The position numbers and the translations under genes are program-made. This document shows positions 10,758 to 23,905 of a stretch of 64,000 nucleotides of DNA, piece after piece (within the stretch, counting starts at the first letter, position 1; each line of letters opens with the position of its first letter). The DNA comes from Plasmodium coatneyi (taxonomy: Eukaryota > Apicomplexa > Aconoidasida > Haemosporida > Plasmodiidae), in NCBI RefSeq assembly GCF_001680005.1, contig NC_033561.1, positions 310,001 through 374,000 of the forward strand. The letters are read 5' to 3'. A model generated the notes under the pieces. The model saw only the letters and a program-made list of their open reading frames with translations. It was not told where the DNA came from and made no database searches.

Positions 10758-13574
10758 ATGGATGACAAGAAAAACACAACCTTCGACTGCGACATTCTGA
10801 TATGTGGCAGCAGCCTACAGAACAGTTTACTGGCAGCCTACTTTTCCATTAATAACTACAAAGTGATAAACATTGACAAGAATCCGTTCTATGGTGACGT
10901 GAACTGTTCCTTCAATTTCAACCAATTTCAAGATGAAAAATTTCAGCTCAAGAATTTTTACGAGGAATATTTTCCCCTCTCGTCCAGCAGAAATGACAAC
11001 GACGTAGAAAAAATAGAAAATTTAAAACAAATAGTTAAGAGCTATTTCCAAATAAATAATAACAAATTTAATATAGACCTTAACCCCAAGATATTATACA
11101 ACGACAGCAACATCGAGGATCTGTTGATAGCGTTAAATGCACACACATACATTACTTTTGTGGGAGTACAGTACTTTTACATGACCTACCATAGGGTTAG
11201 CTACAACGCTATAGTAGATCGAACAGACCTGCACAATGTAAACGTTCCAGGAAATGCTGTCAAGGAAATGTATGCAAATAAAGGGGGGCACAACCCCAGC
11301 ACAAGTCATATGCAGAACCTGAACAATAGTAATAGTAATAATAATTGTGAAGACGATTTAATTATGTTAAAAATTCCCCTAAACAAAACGCAGGTCTTCC
11401 TTGACAAAAACCTCAGTCTCATTGAAAAAAGAATGATTATGAATTTTATTCACAAGAATATTATTCACGATAAGAATTACACCTTCTCCAATCTTTCCAA
11501 TTACAATTTTGTAAAGAAGACAAATGTAGCGGAACAGGGGGGGACGATGCATAGTAGCATTCCCACAATCACCAAAAATGAACAGGGTTCTCCAAACAGG
11601 AACGATCTTAGTGGGGATAAGAAAGATGGCAATCAGAATGGAAACATCCCATGCGAAAAAGGGGAATCAGAAAAGTCTTCCCAGGCGAATCATGCTAACC
11701 ATGCTAACCATGCCAACCATGACAACCGTGCCAACATTGCCGACTACCTCCAATCGTACAACATCGCAGGAAAGTTAGTAGACTACGTCCTGTACGGGAT
11801 AGGTCTGTTCGACCTACAAATGGAGCACTGCAATAATAAGGACATTTCCGAGTACTACCTGACCGGATATACCAAGGAGAAGCATTTTCTTATAAATAAA
11901 ATGGAGTTTCTGCAACGGTTTCACATTTTAGTCAACTCGTTAAATAAATTCAAACAACAAAACATGTATGACAGTGCTTTTATCTATCCGTCCTATGGGC
12001 AAAACGACATTATCTATGCCATATCGAGAGTGGCTTGTCTAAACAATTCTATTTACATGATTAATAGAAAAATAGACGATATAATTTTTACCCCTCTTTG
12101 CGATTACACAGAGGAAAGTATAAAGAATGATGACATGGCTTCCTTGTCTGACTCCGTAAAAGTAGACGCAGTCGTCCTAGACAATGGACATGTAATTAGG
12201 CCAAAATTTGTTATATCATCTGGATCTAATATAAATTTTTCCCAAATGAAGAAACACCTTCTTTGCAAAAAAAATAGGAAAAAGGCGAAAACGCGCATCA
12301 AAACAAATAGGCTCGTTGTCCTAAGTACCTACTCACTTATTGGAAAAAACGGCATATCCTTTTATATACACAAACATCCAAAATTAGGCCACCCACAAAA
12401 AGGGAAGATAAATAATTTAACCAATTCGGTACATATTTTACAGTTAGACTATAATAGTGGGACCTGTCCCCCCGGGTTTTTCTTGACGTACTTTACCTAC
12501 CTAGAAATTGTGAAGGAGCCAATCGAACCTACAGACATTCCAACCAATTGGAAGGAGGAAAACGCCGACCGCCACAATCCCGAAAAAAATAAAGACTCCC
12601 CAACTGATCAGAAACCCCCAAGTTTCTACTTCCTATTTGATGTTTTAAAATTGTTTGTTAAAAAACACAAGGACAGTAGTATCCCCCCTGCGGACTCGCA
12701 GTTACCTGTCAATATTCCCTTTAATGAAAGTTTCCACAGTGATCTTGTTAACTCTTTCAGCAACCTTGAAGAACAGGACGCATCTCAGTCGGGGAAGACC
12801 GATAAAAGGGAATCCCCTAATGAAGAAAATGCAAAAATAGAGGAGCAAACTAGTGATCATCCCTTAATGGAAAATAGTCCCCATGGTGAACAATTGAACC
12901 GCCACAACGAGGAACAGGCACCCGGAGACCAAAAGGGGGAAGCCACGAACAACCAAGAGCAAACCAAACGTGAGAACGCCGAAAAAGAGTCCCTCGTAAA
13001 AACCTTCAACGATTTATTAATCAAAGAAGGAGTTATTTATTGCGCATACTATGAATATGAACCAACGGTGTACAGGAAGGATACTGTCAAAATGATAAAC
13101 CAAAATGTAAAACACTACAGAAAGATATTCGAGGGAATAGAAGAGAAGATTAAGGAAGAGCAAGCAAATGTTCATCAAAACGAAGCGAACGAATTGGGTA
13201 AAGCCAATTCGAGTGAGAACGACGGTTGCAGTACCATTGACAGTACATACAACGCTAGTAATGGCGATTCAGCTGGAAACAAAATTAACCAAGGTGAAGA
13301 AAACAATCATGAAAACAAGAACAACACGTGCACCCCCTCCCACAGCTGTAAGCGTGTCCAGCTGGACGAAAACAAACATATTTGCAATTTACTTTTTACA
13401 AACGATACGCACAACTACCCGATATACCCCTTGGTTGAAGACGTATCCACATTCTTTTACATTATTAACAAAATACATAGAACGTTTATTTCTTCTGACG
13501 GTAGCCAAACCATATATGATAACTTTGGTGATAAAATTAAAACACTGTTTAACGACAACAACACGTCCACTTGA
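10758..13574 (+). CDS. Rab escort protein / Rab GDI family (REP)
   Basis: Single exon, 938 aa from the first ATG (MDDKKNTTFDCD). REP presents newly made Rab GTPases to geranylgeranyl transferase II and chaperones the prenylated Rab to membranes; it acts in the cytosol. Visible family blocks: the N-terminal dinucleotide-fold-like segment DCDILICGSSLQNSLLAAY followed by INIDKNPFYGD (residues ~12-55); a DLNPKILY block (~110); YPSYGQNDIIYAISR (~415) matching the YP.YG.G.L...F.R signature of REP and GDI; and a C-terminal NYPIYPLVED (~890). It is longer than human REP-1 (about 650 aa) because of hydrophilic asparagine/glutamate-rich inserts, including the HAN repeat near 11685 and acidic inserts at ~700-760 and ~830-880. 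The length and the inserts favour REP over the compact 450-residue GDI. It has no introns. Confidence 0.85.
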   Translation: MDDKKNTTFDCDILICGSSLQNSLLAAYFSINNYKVINIDKNPFYGDVNCSFNFNQFQDEKFQLKNFYEEYFPLSSSRNDNDVEKIENLKQIVKSYFQINNNKFNIDLNPKILYNDSNIEDLLIALNAHTYITFVGVQYFYMTYHRVSYNAIVDRTDLHNVNVPGNAVKEMYANKGGHNPSTSHMQNLNNSNSNNNCEDDLIMLKIPLNKTQVFLDKNLSLIEKRMIMNFIHKNIIHDKNYTFSNLSNYNFVKKTNVAEQGGTMHSSIPTITKNEQGSPNRNDLSGDKKDGNQNGNIPCEKGESEKSSQANHANHANHANHDNRANIADYLQSYNIAGKLVDYVLYGIGLFDLQMEHCNNKDISEYYLTGYTKEKHFLINKMEFLQRFHILVNSLNKFKQQNMYDSAFIYPSYGQNDIIYAISRVACLNNSIYMINRKIDDIIFTPLCDYTEESIKNDDMASLSDSVKVDAVVLDNGHVIRPKFVISSGSNINFSQMKKHLLCKKNRKKAKTRIKTNRLVVLSTYSLIGKNGISFYIHKHPKLGHPQKGKINNLTNSVHILQLDYNSGTCPPGFFLTYFTYLEIVKEPIEPTDIPTNWKEENADRHNPEKNKDSPTDQKPPSFYFLFDVLKLFVKKHKDSSIPPADSQLPVNIPFNESFHSDLVNSFSNLEEQDASQSGKTDKRESPNEENAKIEEQTSDHPLMENSPHGEQLNRHNEEQAPGDQKGEATNNQEQTKRENAEKESLVKTFNDLLIKEGVIYCAYYEYEPTVYRKDTVKMINQNVKHYRKIFEGIEEKIKEEQANVHQNEANELGKANSSENDGCSTIDSTYNASNGDSAGNKINQGEENNHENKNNTCTPSHSCKRVQLDENKHICNLLFTNDTHNYPIYPLVEDVSTFFYIINKIHRTFISSDGSQTIYDNFGDKIKTLFNDNNTST
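11685..11735 (+). repeat. 9-bp repeat encoding NHA in REP
   Basis: Imperfect tandem 9-base units (AACCATGCT and variants) encode an Asn-His-Ala run inside a hydrophilic insert of the Rab escort protein. It is likely length-variable between strains. Confidence 0.7.
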
Positions 13575-14234
13575 TTCGACAAACGTACACCCGCCATGGA
13601 AATAAAAATTCCTCCTCCACTTCTGCCTGCCGATTTTCCTTAATTTCCAACTTTTGCATTTCTTTTTTTTTTTTTTTGGGGCATCTACAATTTGACCACT
13701 TTTTAAATATGCGCAAGGATGTGCACGCATACAGGTATCTGCATATGTATATATTTAGGCACGTATAAATTTATTGCTTTACTTAAATTTGTTTGCGTCT
13801 CTACTTATGCATACATTTAAAAAAAAAAAAGAAAGAAAAAGTTAAATAAATAACTTATACTCCACAATTCATAAAAAATTTGCTTTTTCCTCTTGAAAAA
13901 AAAACTGTTTTTTTTTTTTTTTTTTTTTTTTCATCATATTGGATGTTCATCTAGTTAACTACTTTTTCTCCACTTTTTTTGATTATTTATTTGTTTGTGT
14001 TTTTTTTTTTTTTTTTCCGACTTTGCAAAACGAGCGCAAAAACTCACAACACATACTTTACCATAACACATAATGCAATTATACAGTATACACATACACG
14101 CAAACATATATGTATGTTATATAAGATATATATGCACGTCCGTACACATATACAGCTGCATATATATAGACTGCACAATAAATTCACTGGTTGGTATTCC
14201 CCATGCGGCTGCGTCGTTACATTTCAGTTGGCGT
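13575..14234. other. Convergent intergenic region with poly-T tracts
   Basis: This lies between the 3' ends of the REP gene (+) and the small membrane-protein gene (-). It holds long T runs near 13661-13676, 13908-13931 and 14000-14016 and no supported gene. Confidence 0.5.
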
Positions 14235-15449
14235 TCATTTTTTCTTGTCTCTTGACATTCTATCCATGTCCTCCATTTTGTGCGAATCATCCTTTCCGCT
14301 GCTTCTTTTGCAGTCCTTAACGTTCATCTTGCTGTGGTAGCTATAATCAGGCCTACGGAGTGCACGAAAAAAAAAAAAAAAAAAAGGAAGATGAAAAAAT
14401 GCATAAAAGTACGTTTACGGAGGAGGGCATAAATATACATGCTAAAATAGGCACACACACAACGCTACAGCAAGAACTGCTGGACGCACAGTTGGCTAAG
14501 CGCTCCGTGCGATCTCATCTCTTGTTGCTTTACTTGAGACTAAGCATGATTATGCATATGGTCAGGAGCAATATGTGGGTCAGGTTGTACTCGAAGGTCT
14601 TCATGGAAAAAAAGGGAATGCGTTTTGTTAGTTTAATTATTATAAAAAAAAAAAATTACTTTTATACATGCACATATGTACATATGTACACAGTGTTCTA
14701 CGTGCACACATCAAGTCTTTTTTTTTTTTTTTTTTTTCTGTTGACTCTTTTACTTTCTACTTATTCGTTTTTGCGCTTCTTACTTTGAATGGAAATATAC
14801 GAGATAACACCATGCTTATTTTGTTGTTAAGTAACTTGGCTTCGAATGATAACACATAAAATTCTGAAAACATGTAGAGGAATCCTGCCGAAATGACCAT
14901 AGCAAACAGGGATAGCACGGCACCTGCGGAAGGGGGGAATATACGTAAAAGGGTACGTAACGTGTGAGGACAGTTTCTCATATGGGAAAGGCGGGCGAAA
15001 GTGTGGGAAGCGGCATACTGGCTCCCGCATAATCATGAAGAACACTTTTGGGGGCGAAGCTGATCTTCACAATTTTAACACCCCTCCTAATATATACACA
15101 TGGTTATACAGCAAAATTATATAAAAAAGCGCAACACAAAAAATATACACTTATACGAACAGGTTGTTAAAATGTACATGTGTCAAATGAATGTGCGCTT
15201 TTTCCTCATAAACGGGGACAGCAATTGATGGCGAATTAATACATGGGTAAATTCATACAGTCCTATGAGAACACGTATATATGTAACACTGTTTGCAAAT
15301 GTACATCCGCGCGCATGCATATGAACTGGTATGCATAAGTACAGATACGCATATGTACAGATATACATATGTATACAGGTATGCATATTTCTTCCTCTTC
15401 AAAGGTTCTTACTATCTAAAAATCTTGATGGCTGGATAGAGGACCCCAT
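14235..15449 (-). CDS. Small multi-span membrane protein (four exons)
   Basis: Exons on the minus strand: 15449-15413, 14923-14784, 14598-14534, 14352-14235; donors GTAAGA, GTAAGA, GTAAAG, and all phases fit, giving 119 aa. It starts MGSSIQPSRFLDS. One hydrophobic span is AVLSLFAMVISAGFLYMFS (residues ~14-32), a second is HILLLTICIIMLSL (~67-80), and the tail from ~82 is charged (KDCKRSSGKDDSHK... ending RDKKK). The lysine-rich end resembles an ER-retention tail. The size and first span faintly recall the TMEM258/OST5 subunit of oligosaccharyltransferase, but this is only an impression. Exon 3's acceptor (CCATGAAG) is the least certain. Function unknown. Confidence 0.65.
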
Positions 15450-16702
15450 TTTTTCGTTGTATTTGTAAAAGAGAAGCAAAGAAATGCGAAGAATGGCAAA
15501 AAGTTTTAACCGAAATGTCAAGAATTAAACTTATTACTATCGTTAATTCGGCCTTTCAGCTTTTTTCTTTTTTTTTTTTTTTCTTCTTCCTTCCTTCGTA
15601 TGTAAAATTTAAAAGGATAAATCTTTGGATTTAAAGAAATATGAGAAGAAAAAAACTTGGTTTCTCTTTTACAATATGAAAAAGCAAAGCAAAAGAAAAG
15701 AATGTCACATATTTACTTACATACTTAGTGATAAACATACGTACGAGTATGCATACTATGTTTTTTTTAAAGCAAAAGGGAGAATATATTTATTATGAAT
15801 TTTTTTTTCTTCTTAAAAAAAAAAAAATATATTGTATGCAATATATGGCAAAAAAAAAAAAAAATAATAAAATATATATATATAATAATATGATGCATAT
15901 ATGTATGAAATCCTTTTTTATCGTAACCGTTTAAAGGAATACGTTATGCCAAAGCGTGACACTGCAATCGCGCTTGCGGAAAAAGCAAGAAAAAAAATAT
16001 ACAGTTCCGCACGAACAATTCTCGCAAAATTAAATGTTGAAGGAAAAAATTGGTGCTTCAGTATGAATCATGGCATATCATGTAATTTAATATAATGTAT
16101 CATTGTTTTTGTTAACTTTTAAACTTCTTCGAGTACTCATTGAAATTATGTCAACTGAATAAATATATGTATGTCAGCATAAAAAGGTAAATATGCCTCT
16201 TCACGAGCTAGAAAATTGGTACCTTTCCGTTCAGCAATTTGGCAATTCCTCGCTCAGCCGTTCACAGATTGGCAGATTAGCGGATTGCCATTCACCCGAT
16301 TGATTGGCGGCTTACAGATTAGCACCGTAGCGGCTTGCCCCGTTCATCGTCCAAACGGGCAATTCAGCATCGCAGGTAAACACTTAAACGCTGCGCCTTT
16401 TGCACATGAGCAGAAATGCTTCCAAGTTAAAAAAAACAATGTGAACAGAGGGTGAGTTAAAAAATTGTTATGTACACGTTTGCAAGGTTTTATAATCATG
16501 ACTCGCACTACGATTTGTGCACATGAACGTAAATTATTTTTTCGTAAGCTGATATAACTAGATCAAATGCAACCTGTTGAGAACAGGAAGGAAAAAAAAT
16601 ACATACGAAGGGTGTCAAACGTGCCAAACGTGTAAAGGGAGGAAATGCCTTAAAAACACATTTTGTGTTACAACCATTGCGAGGAGAAAAGAAAAAATAA
16701 AA
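15450..16702. other. Divergent intergenic region with ATTGGC-type repeats and a possible short ORF
   Basis: It separates the minus-strand membrane-protein gene from the plus-strand gene at 16703. A 49-codon plus ORF (15946-16095, starting MPKRDTAIALAEKARKK) has plausible codons but no recognised match. At about 16220-16330 there are imperfect repeats of the type (A)GATTGGC / AATTGGC. Poly-A tracts occur at 15816-15828 and 15850-15863. Confidence 0.4.
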
Positions 16703-18341
16703 ATGCATTCACACACAGATTTTCTTTTTTCCGCAAGTGTGAGAAAAATTAATAAGCAATTCGCGAAAAAACCATTTTGTTCATTAGCCAAATTTTGCAA
16801 AAATGTAAAGTACTCAACCGCTTTAACAGAACTGAACAGTTTGCAAAATTTGAACCGTTTTGATTTCCCCCCAAAGCACAGCATCTTCCTGATGCGAAAG
16901 AATCCCTTTTCAGAACAAATAATAATCGACTCAATAAAAAAAGCCCAAAATGAACTAGATAGGGGCTCTCTGTATTCACTACAGGAGGTAAACAACTCAT
17001 TAACCAAACGAATTTCATGTATTTGAGCATAAGCTGAGGCATACGCGTGTATGTGTATGTGTGTGTGTGGAGGGGTGTGCATGCATACGTACCTTTGTAA
17101 ATATATACACATTCATGTGTGATGCTTATACGCGTGGAGAAAACTCCAATCACACACTTTCCCACGGAACAATTGTTTCCGCATTGGGTTTGAACACACA
17201 TGGCGTTAGCACATGAACATTTCGCGTATGCCTCATGGTCATTACCCAGCAGTTTAACTGCTGCACATTTGGGCGGAGCGTATATGGCATACTTGGCCCA
17301 CTAAGGATAAGAAGCTTGTAGTATATTCACTAGCACATAATCGTATCGTACGATAATGACATGCGCACCTTCGTTTGGCCATCTCACCGTTCCATTTTTA
17401 GCACGCCTTTTTACGTTAAACGAGTTCGCTATTTGTTACCGTGTCAGTGTGCCATTGTTGCGCGCTTGCCCAACCACGCCAACCTTTTTATTTCGCCCCT
17501 TTCCCACCTTTAAATCCCAGTCAGTCAATAGCAATTGTAACTGCCTGAATGAAGAAAAAAAGGCCAAATTCCGAAAGGCCCTTGATGAATTAAATGCTCT
17601 GCTAACTGTTAAGTCGAACTTGAAGGAGGAGAAAATTCAAGTATACACACAAACGCGCATATACACACTATGACCTTATAAGGCGTTTCGCATGCACATG
17701 TTGCAATTGTTCATCCCAATTTGGCGCGCTTATTCATACGTTCATTTTTTTTTTCCTCTAATTATCCATCCCTTCCGAATTTCCAACACTCACAAATAAT
17801 TCCAGTACGCATTCCTTTTCATTCATCTCACATTCTTCCATTTGTAGATATTAACTGAAAGGAATTCGGACGGGTATAAAAATAAAGAAATTTTGGGTCT
17901 ATTCATCACGGGTTTTTTCTTTGCCATCGGTTCAGTCACCCACTCTGTTTTTTATTTGGTTCGGGGAGAGAGACAAAATGAAATAATGAGCTACGTAAAA
18001 ATGTGCGCACAACGGTGTATGTTATGAGTGTACACCTAAGAACATATACGTATGAGTAGGTGTGCGTGTGTGTACTCTTACATATTCAAAATTATATGGT
18101 GGACTATTCTCTTGTTATTTCACTAGAGGATGTAACAATTTTCCGTTTTTTTTTTTTTTTTTTCCTCCCAAAGGTGAGTGTCTACGGTCTTTATGTACTG
18201 CATAAAGCCTCCAAGGAAAATGATGGCAAAATTTACGTTGAGAGAAAATTAAATGAAAATAAGGATAAATTGTTAAGGAATAAAAAAAATATACAAACCA
18301 TTTTGTCCGCACTGGAGCAGGATTTGATAAGCAAAAAATAG
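16703..18341 (+). CDS. Single-pass membrane protein, possible UB05 antigen (four exons)
   Basis: Exons 16703-16987, 17521-17640, 17848-17994 and 18174-18341 all join in phase 0 and give 239 aa. The N-terminus (MHSHTDFLFSASVRKIN, then FAKKPFCSLAKFCKNVKYST) is basic and lacks acids, resembling a mitochondrial or other organellar leader. A middle region is rich in charged helix (KFRKALDELNALLTV). One transmembrane segment, EILGLFITGFFFAIGSVTH, lies at ~147-170, and the C-terminal tail is a likely coiled coil (KLNENKDKLLRNKKNIQTIL). From memory, P. falciparum antigen UB05 maps just beside the orthologous WD-repeat gene on chromosome 10, so this could be its orthologue by position; I could not verify the sequence. 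Exon structure is well supported, function unknown. Confidence 0.72.
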
Positions 18342-18359
18342 AAGCAAAAAAATATATAT

Positions 18360-18411
<52 letters not shown>

Positions 18412-18974
18412 AAGCGAAACATCCCCCTTTAACCTTCACGTTATTTACCTTGTTTGGCGAAGCTTCAATTTAGCATACTTTACAGTGGGCACATTTTTTA
18501 AGTGGCCACCTCCTGCGTGAATAGCTTAATTTAAAATATCCATTTGAAACTGCCATATGGGCTCCTACATTTAATTATCACCAAAAATATTTTCTTCTCT
18601 TTACCTTTTTTTTATTCAACTCTCGCCGCTGCGCAAACGGCGCACACGAGAGAGTAGCCTTTTTAATAGACTCTCCTACGGTAATTTTTCGCGCCCCCCT
18701 TTTTTTTACATTTTGTTAAATTCCATTCCGATTTGCCTACCCATATTTACTCAAAAGGGAAATGTGACTAATCTGTCCATTGCGCCCATGGTAAAATAAA
18801 ATGCTCATATTTGTCCTAATTTTTTGTCATTTCTTATTTCACCTTCCCATGCGTCATTTCCAATAATACGTAAACGTAAAACTTTACTTTACATTTTTAT
18901 TGGGTACCCCCCAAACGTAAGCAGTAAAAAAAACACTTTTGTAAATCCCCCCTGGGCGAAATACTTAAAAAATA
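18342..18974. other. Short intergenic region with TA microsatellite
   Basis: The downstream end of the previous gene is followed at 18353-18408 by a TA/TACA dinucleotide tract. The rest is pyrimidine-rich promoter-like sequence for the gene starting at 18975. No gene seen. Confidence 0.55.
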
Positions 18975-21900
18975 ATGAAGGGCAAAAATGCCATTTCCAA
19001 TTCTAGTGAGAAAAAAATCCCAAAGAAAAAAAAAGACAGTGAAAAAAATGAACATGGACGAAAGGAACATTTAAAAAAAAAAAATGATATGAGTAAAAAA
19101 AAACTCGAAATTGACAATAAAAACAAATTGGAAAAAGTAGACTCCAAAAGTAAAAACGAAATTGAGGTGAAAAAAAAAAATGAAAGAGATAATGATGAAA
19201 AAAAAAAAAACGAAAATGACACCAAGGTGAAAGGTGCAGGTGTCGATAAAAAGCAACACACTTTAAAGAATAGAACCCTGTCCGACCTAGGCGTCATAAA
19301 CAAGGAAACGGAAAACTTTGCCGATGCCAAGGCGCATCTGAAAAATGCTAATTTGTTAATAAGGTTAATTCTTGCTAATGTTGCCGCACGACAGAACAGA
19401 TAGGCAAAGAAAGTAGTCATACATGATGTTGGAACATGAACGAAATATAGGCAACCCCCTCTACATAGGGTAGTGCATCTAGATTAGTGAACCATATATC
19501 TGTAGCTACGTCAGGGAGCAAGCAATTACAAAAAGAGCGCTCCAACGGAAATGCGTCTTTCACCAAATGGGAGGAATTACCATCTAACGCTCCAATAGGT
19601 GAACTCCCCCATTTTACACTCCTCCTGTTTTCCCCCATGCAGTGCCGTAAACGTAGAGCTAGAAAAAAATGTCAAAGGTTTTATAGGGCTAGACCTATGC
19701 AACGATTTCAGTACCCTTATTTTTAAAAACATCGAATCTGCCTGCATAAATAAAAATTACTTCTTCTCCCTCGCGCAAAAGTACCTGACCACGGATGAGT
19801 CCCTCTCGATCAAGAGTGCCTTAACAGTAAGAGCGTCGACTTGCACGCACATACGTATGTGCATTGGGGCGTCATCTAAAAATGTTCATCGCTCTGAAAA
19901 GTGGACACATATATATATACTACCCTGTTTGAGACCCCCCTTGTAACCTCATTTGCGCTTCCATCTTCAGAAGTGCCCTCAAATTGCCCCACGCACCATT
20001 TGATGAATCCCGCTGACCCCTTCAGAAATACAAACTGGACGACGTATTAATTTTCAAAGATTCGAAAAAATACTACAAAGGAAATCACGCCTTGGTTGTC
20101 GACGAGGAGATATTTTCCTACTTCCTCCAGGTACAGCACATTTCTGTCACCCATTTTTTGTAACCCATTTTTTGCCCTCTTCACCGCGAGTGTTTAACCG
20201 GCCCCATTTCAGCTGCTAATTAGCTATAAGTCATTTTCCCGCTTCACCTCCCCCGCAGAAAAGCAAACGCCCCGCGGACCTTTCAGCAGACCAAAATGGA
20301 GCAGACAAACGGGAACTAAGCTGCGTCTTCATAAAGCCTAAAAATTACCTTTCCTTATACAAGCAACAAATTGAAGAGGAAATAAAATCCACCAGAGTCA
20401 CAGAAAATAGGAAGAAATTCAAAAAGTGTCTCTACATCAGCAAAAGGAACAATGTGGGAGCCGAGGTTCAGTTCACTCAGTACGATCATTTCATACCCAT
20501 CAAGGGAAACGAACTGGTAACGAAAAAATAAATAAATAAAAAAGACATGAACGCATAGTCGAACGAACAAAACAATGAATAATAAATGTCATAATATTAT
20601 TCGCACAACCAAGTTAGCACCACTTTTTACCCCGCCCCTTCCACCTTGTTAACCTCCTCCATGTAGACAACTCCAGCGGTGCAGGCGAAAACGCTAGATT
20701 TTTTCTCAAACAATTCCATCATCCATGAGGAAAAAAATTGCCAGACGTACAAGGCAGTGCACACAAATTTAGGAGTTCAGTACAACATTGACTTTTTAAA
20801 AAAAAAAAAAGAAGAAATATTCAGATCCAACAATCTGCAGAAATTTCTTCATAAGCATTTCCCCGTTATGGAAAAATGCCTAATTGAAAATAGCCTAATT
20901 GAAGAAACGAATGCACAACCCAATGGTCAAAACATTGACATCCTGTCCTTCAAAAATGCCAAAAAATTAAACAAAATATTTATATACACAGATGTGAAAT
21001 ATACAACGGATAAAGTAGTCCTATTCACGCTGTATTTACCCTTAATAAATTACCTCATCTTTATAATATATGTGAATAATTACAAAAACGATAATTTCAT
21101 CGAAGGAGTCAACACGGACAGCTACATCCTCATTTGGTCCTACTCCAACTACATAAACCCCCTTTACGCCCTGATATCTCCCTACGTAATCAAAATGAGC
21201 AGCACGCCATCTCACCTTATTTGAGAGGCCTCTTCCAGAGCGATTTGGCCAATAGAACAGAGCGAACTGGAATAAGTTCACGCGAAATAAGATGAGATAG
21301 TGCGAATTACAGTTAAACCAACTCGGCGGACTAACCGAATGGTATCGTACCCGATGAAACGCAAGACGCACTCCTTCCTCACCATTCAAAATAATTATTC
21401 CTCCCTTGCAGCAAATATCCAGTGCGGTTGTGAACGGAAAGGGCTACGATGTCGTCATTGCGGGATGTAGCAACGGACTGGTTAGGATCCCCCAGTTCGA
21501 CAAACCGAACAACAAATGCTCATCCATCACTCATAAATGTGTTTTCTAACACGTTACTGCTGCTTCTATTCCGTATATTTTATCCATCCCTCCATAATAT
21601 AAAATCCTTCTCCTCTGCACAGCTAGTCGTTTGGAAGTTGCCCCCCAATTTTCAAGGAAGACCCCTTTTAGATTCCAAAATAAGTAAAAAAATGGATATG
21701 TGTGTATATGCTGATAAGTATGCATAGAGTACTGTTACATGTCTACCCCACTACCACTGCTTAACCTATATGACCTCCCCACTTAATTACCCATTTAGAT
21801 GAAAAAACGGTCGACATAGAACCCTATATATTTAGCAGCATAGAGCACTCACACAAAAGGGAAGTCACATCTCTCCTACTTCTGAACGACAAAACCTTAG

Positions 21901-23874
21901 TGATAGGTGAAAAAAAAATATCCATTAACAATCAGAAGAATTCCCATTTGCTGATCTCCATCTCGGGTAAATTCACGTTTGTCCTGTTTGCAATATAAAC
22001 GTGGAAGTGTATATATATGTATGTATATATTCTTTTATTTTTGTAAGCTTCCATGTTTGTATGCCTGCGTGTATGGACCCCCAATGCGTGATTCCTTTTT
22101 CTTACCCCCCATACATGCATACATAAATAAATGCACACACACATATACGAACCTCCTAGTCGATGGGACGATACTCCTTTGGGACGCCACAAACATAGAA
22201 ATAATCGAAGTAAAAGTTAGCGCAAAGAAGAAGGAAAAAGAGTTAGTTGATGAGCTGTACAGCTTCAAGCCTCTGTTCAAAATAAATTCTACCAGACCCA
22301 ACACAGGTAGCAGCCTACCCGCCCGGAGGGATATCACTTAAGCGTGTATCAATCGCAGCTATCATATTATCCACCAAGTATAAAAGCGCATTCATAACAG
22401 TAAGCACAATGCCAGTGTGAACTCCGACTCACGAAATGCAATTTGTTCTACTGCACTCCTCTCAGAGTACTCTTTAGGCTTCACGTACTTCCATTTTATG
22501 GAATTAAATTGCAACGTGTCCTCTTTCTTCGCCTTTTCGGTAATTTATTTCTGATCCGTTTGGCGACACGAGGGCGTTCCGCAGAAATGTGTACTCCTTC
22601 CTTGCTGCTAATTGTGGTCACCATTACAATGCCATTGTTACTGCTTCGTCTTTTAACGCACCGGCAATTGGTCAAGTGACTACAAATACGTCTGCGATTA
22701 CAATTGCAGTTGCAGTTGCGTTGCGGCTGAAGATGAGGCCAAGTTGTGCCCCCCCCTCTGTGAGCAACTTCCCCCACACCAAATTCCACCCTCGACACTT
22801 CACCTTTGCAGGAAGAAGGAGAATACGTAGTTGGAAACATATACGGGTGCATGCAAAAGGAAAAAAATTATTCTATTATAAACAAAATAAACGATGTGAG
22901 CAAGGAAAAAACGAAAAACAGTCACGTAGATAATACGTCTCTTCAATTGTGTTGTCCACCAGGCTGCTATACCTCTGTCTTAGCGTTAATACACAACCTA
23001 GTCACCTAAACGAATTCGCATGCAACGACTCCATGTTAAGTGCACACATTACAGACTGATTTTTTTTACCTTCCCTTAAACGGGAGAAAAATCAAGCATA
23101 ACTATCTTCCCGTTATTTATTCTGATTATTTTTCCCCCACCTACTGAAGGACTACAAAAGCTTCAAGACGCTCATATGTGTAAAAAGAAACAACATAATA
23201 AAATATTTAATTCTAACCTTAACGGATACGAACTTTTCCCTGTGGAAGGAAAATGAGGAACACCCCATATATGTATCACCCAAGTAGGCCAACGAGTGCT
23301 TTGCTTTGGTTTCTACGTTTGCACATGTGTTTGTCGTTTTGTCCTTGTGTGCCATTTTTTTTGTGTGCTAGTTGACTCCACCATTGGCGGGTTTCCATCG
23401 TTCGCACATCACCACGTTATTACGCCAAGGAATGTGAGAAAAGTGGCTGCTCCAAAATGTATGGAATGAACAGTTCACAAACACACCGAACGAGCAACCG
23501 CTAAACCAACAGAATAGCCTGCTAATCCGCGTGCACGCATGCCAACCACACCTCCTCTTAGAAGCAACGAAATATACTCCTGCTGCGAATTCAGCCAAAC
23601 CAAAATAAGCGTCATATTCGTGGGAAAAATAAATGGACACATAGAAATATGGAATTTAATGGAACAAAAAAATCACTGCATGTACTCCCTATCGATCAGC
23701 AGCTACAGCTTGACATGCATTAGCATCTTCCAAAATTGTGACGCTAGCATATTCAATTGGGTGGAAAAAAAAAATAACGTCCAAAAGGATCAGAATGATG
23801 ACCTTTCCGGCGAAAATTCGGACACATTTGTAGACACGAACGAGTATTTGATGAGTAAAAATGAAGATGGTAGG

Positions 23875-23905
<31 letters not shown>

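Noticed and set aside
10370..10795. 141-codon minus frame overlapping the REP start
   Set aside because: It includes a poly-A encoded poly-F stretch and runs antisense into the well-supported REP coding region.
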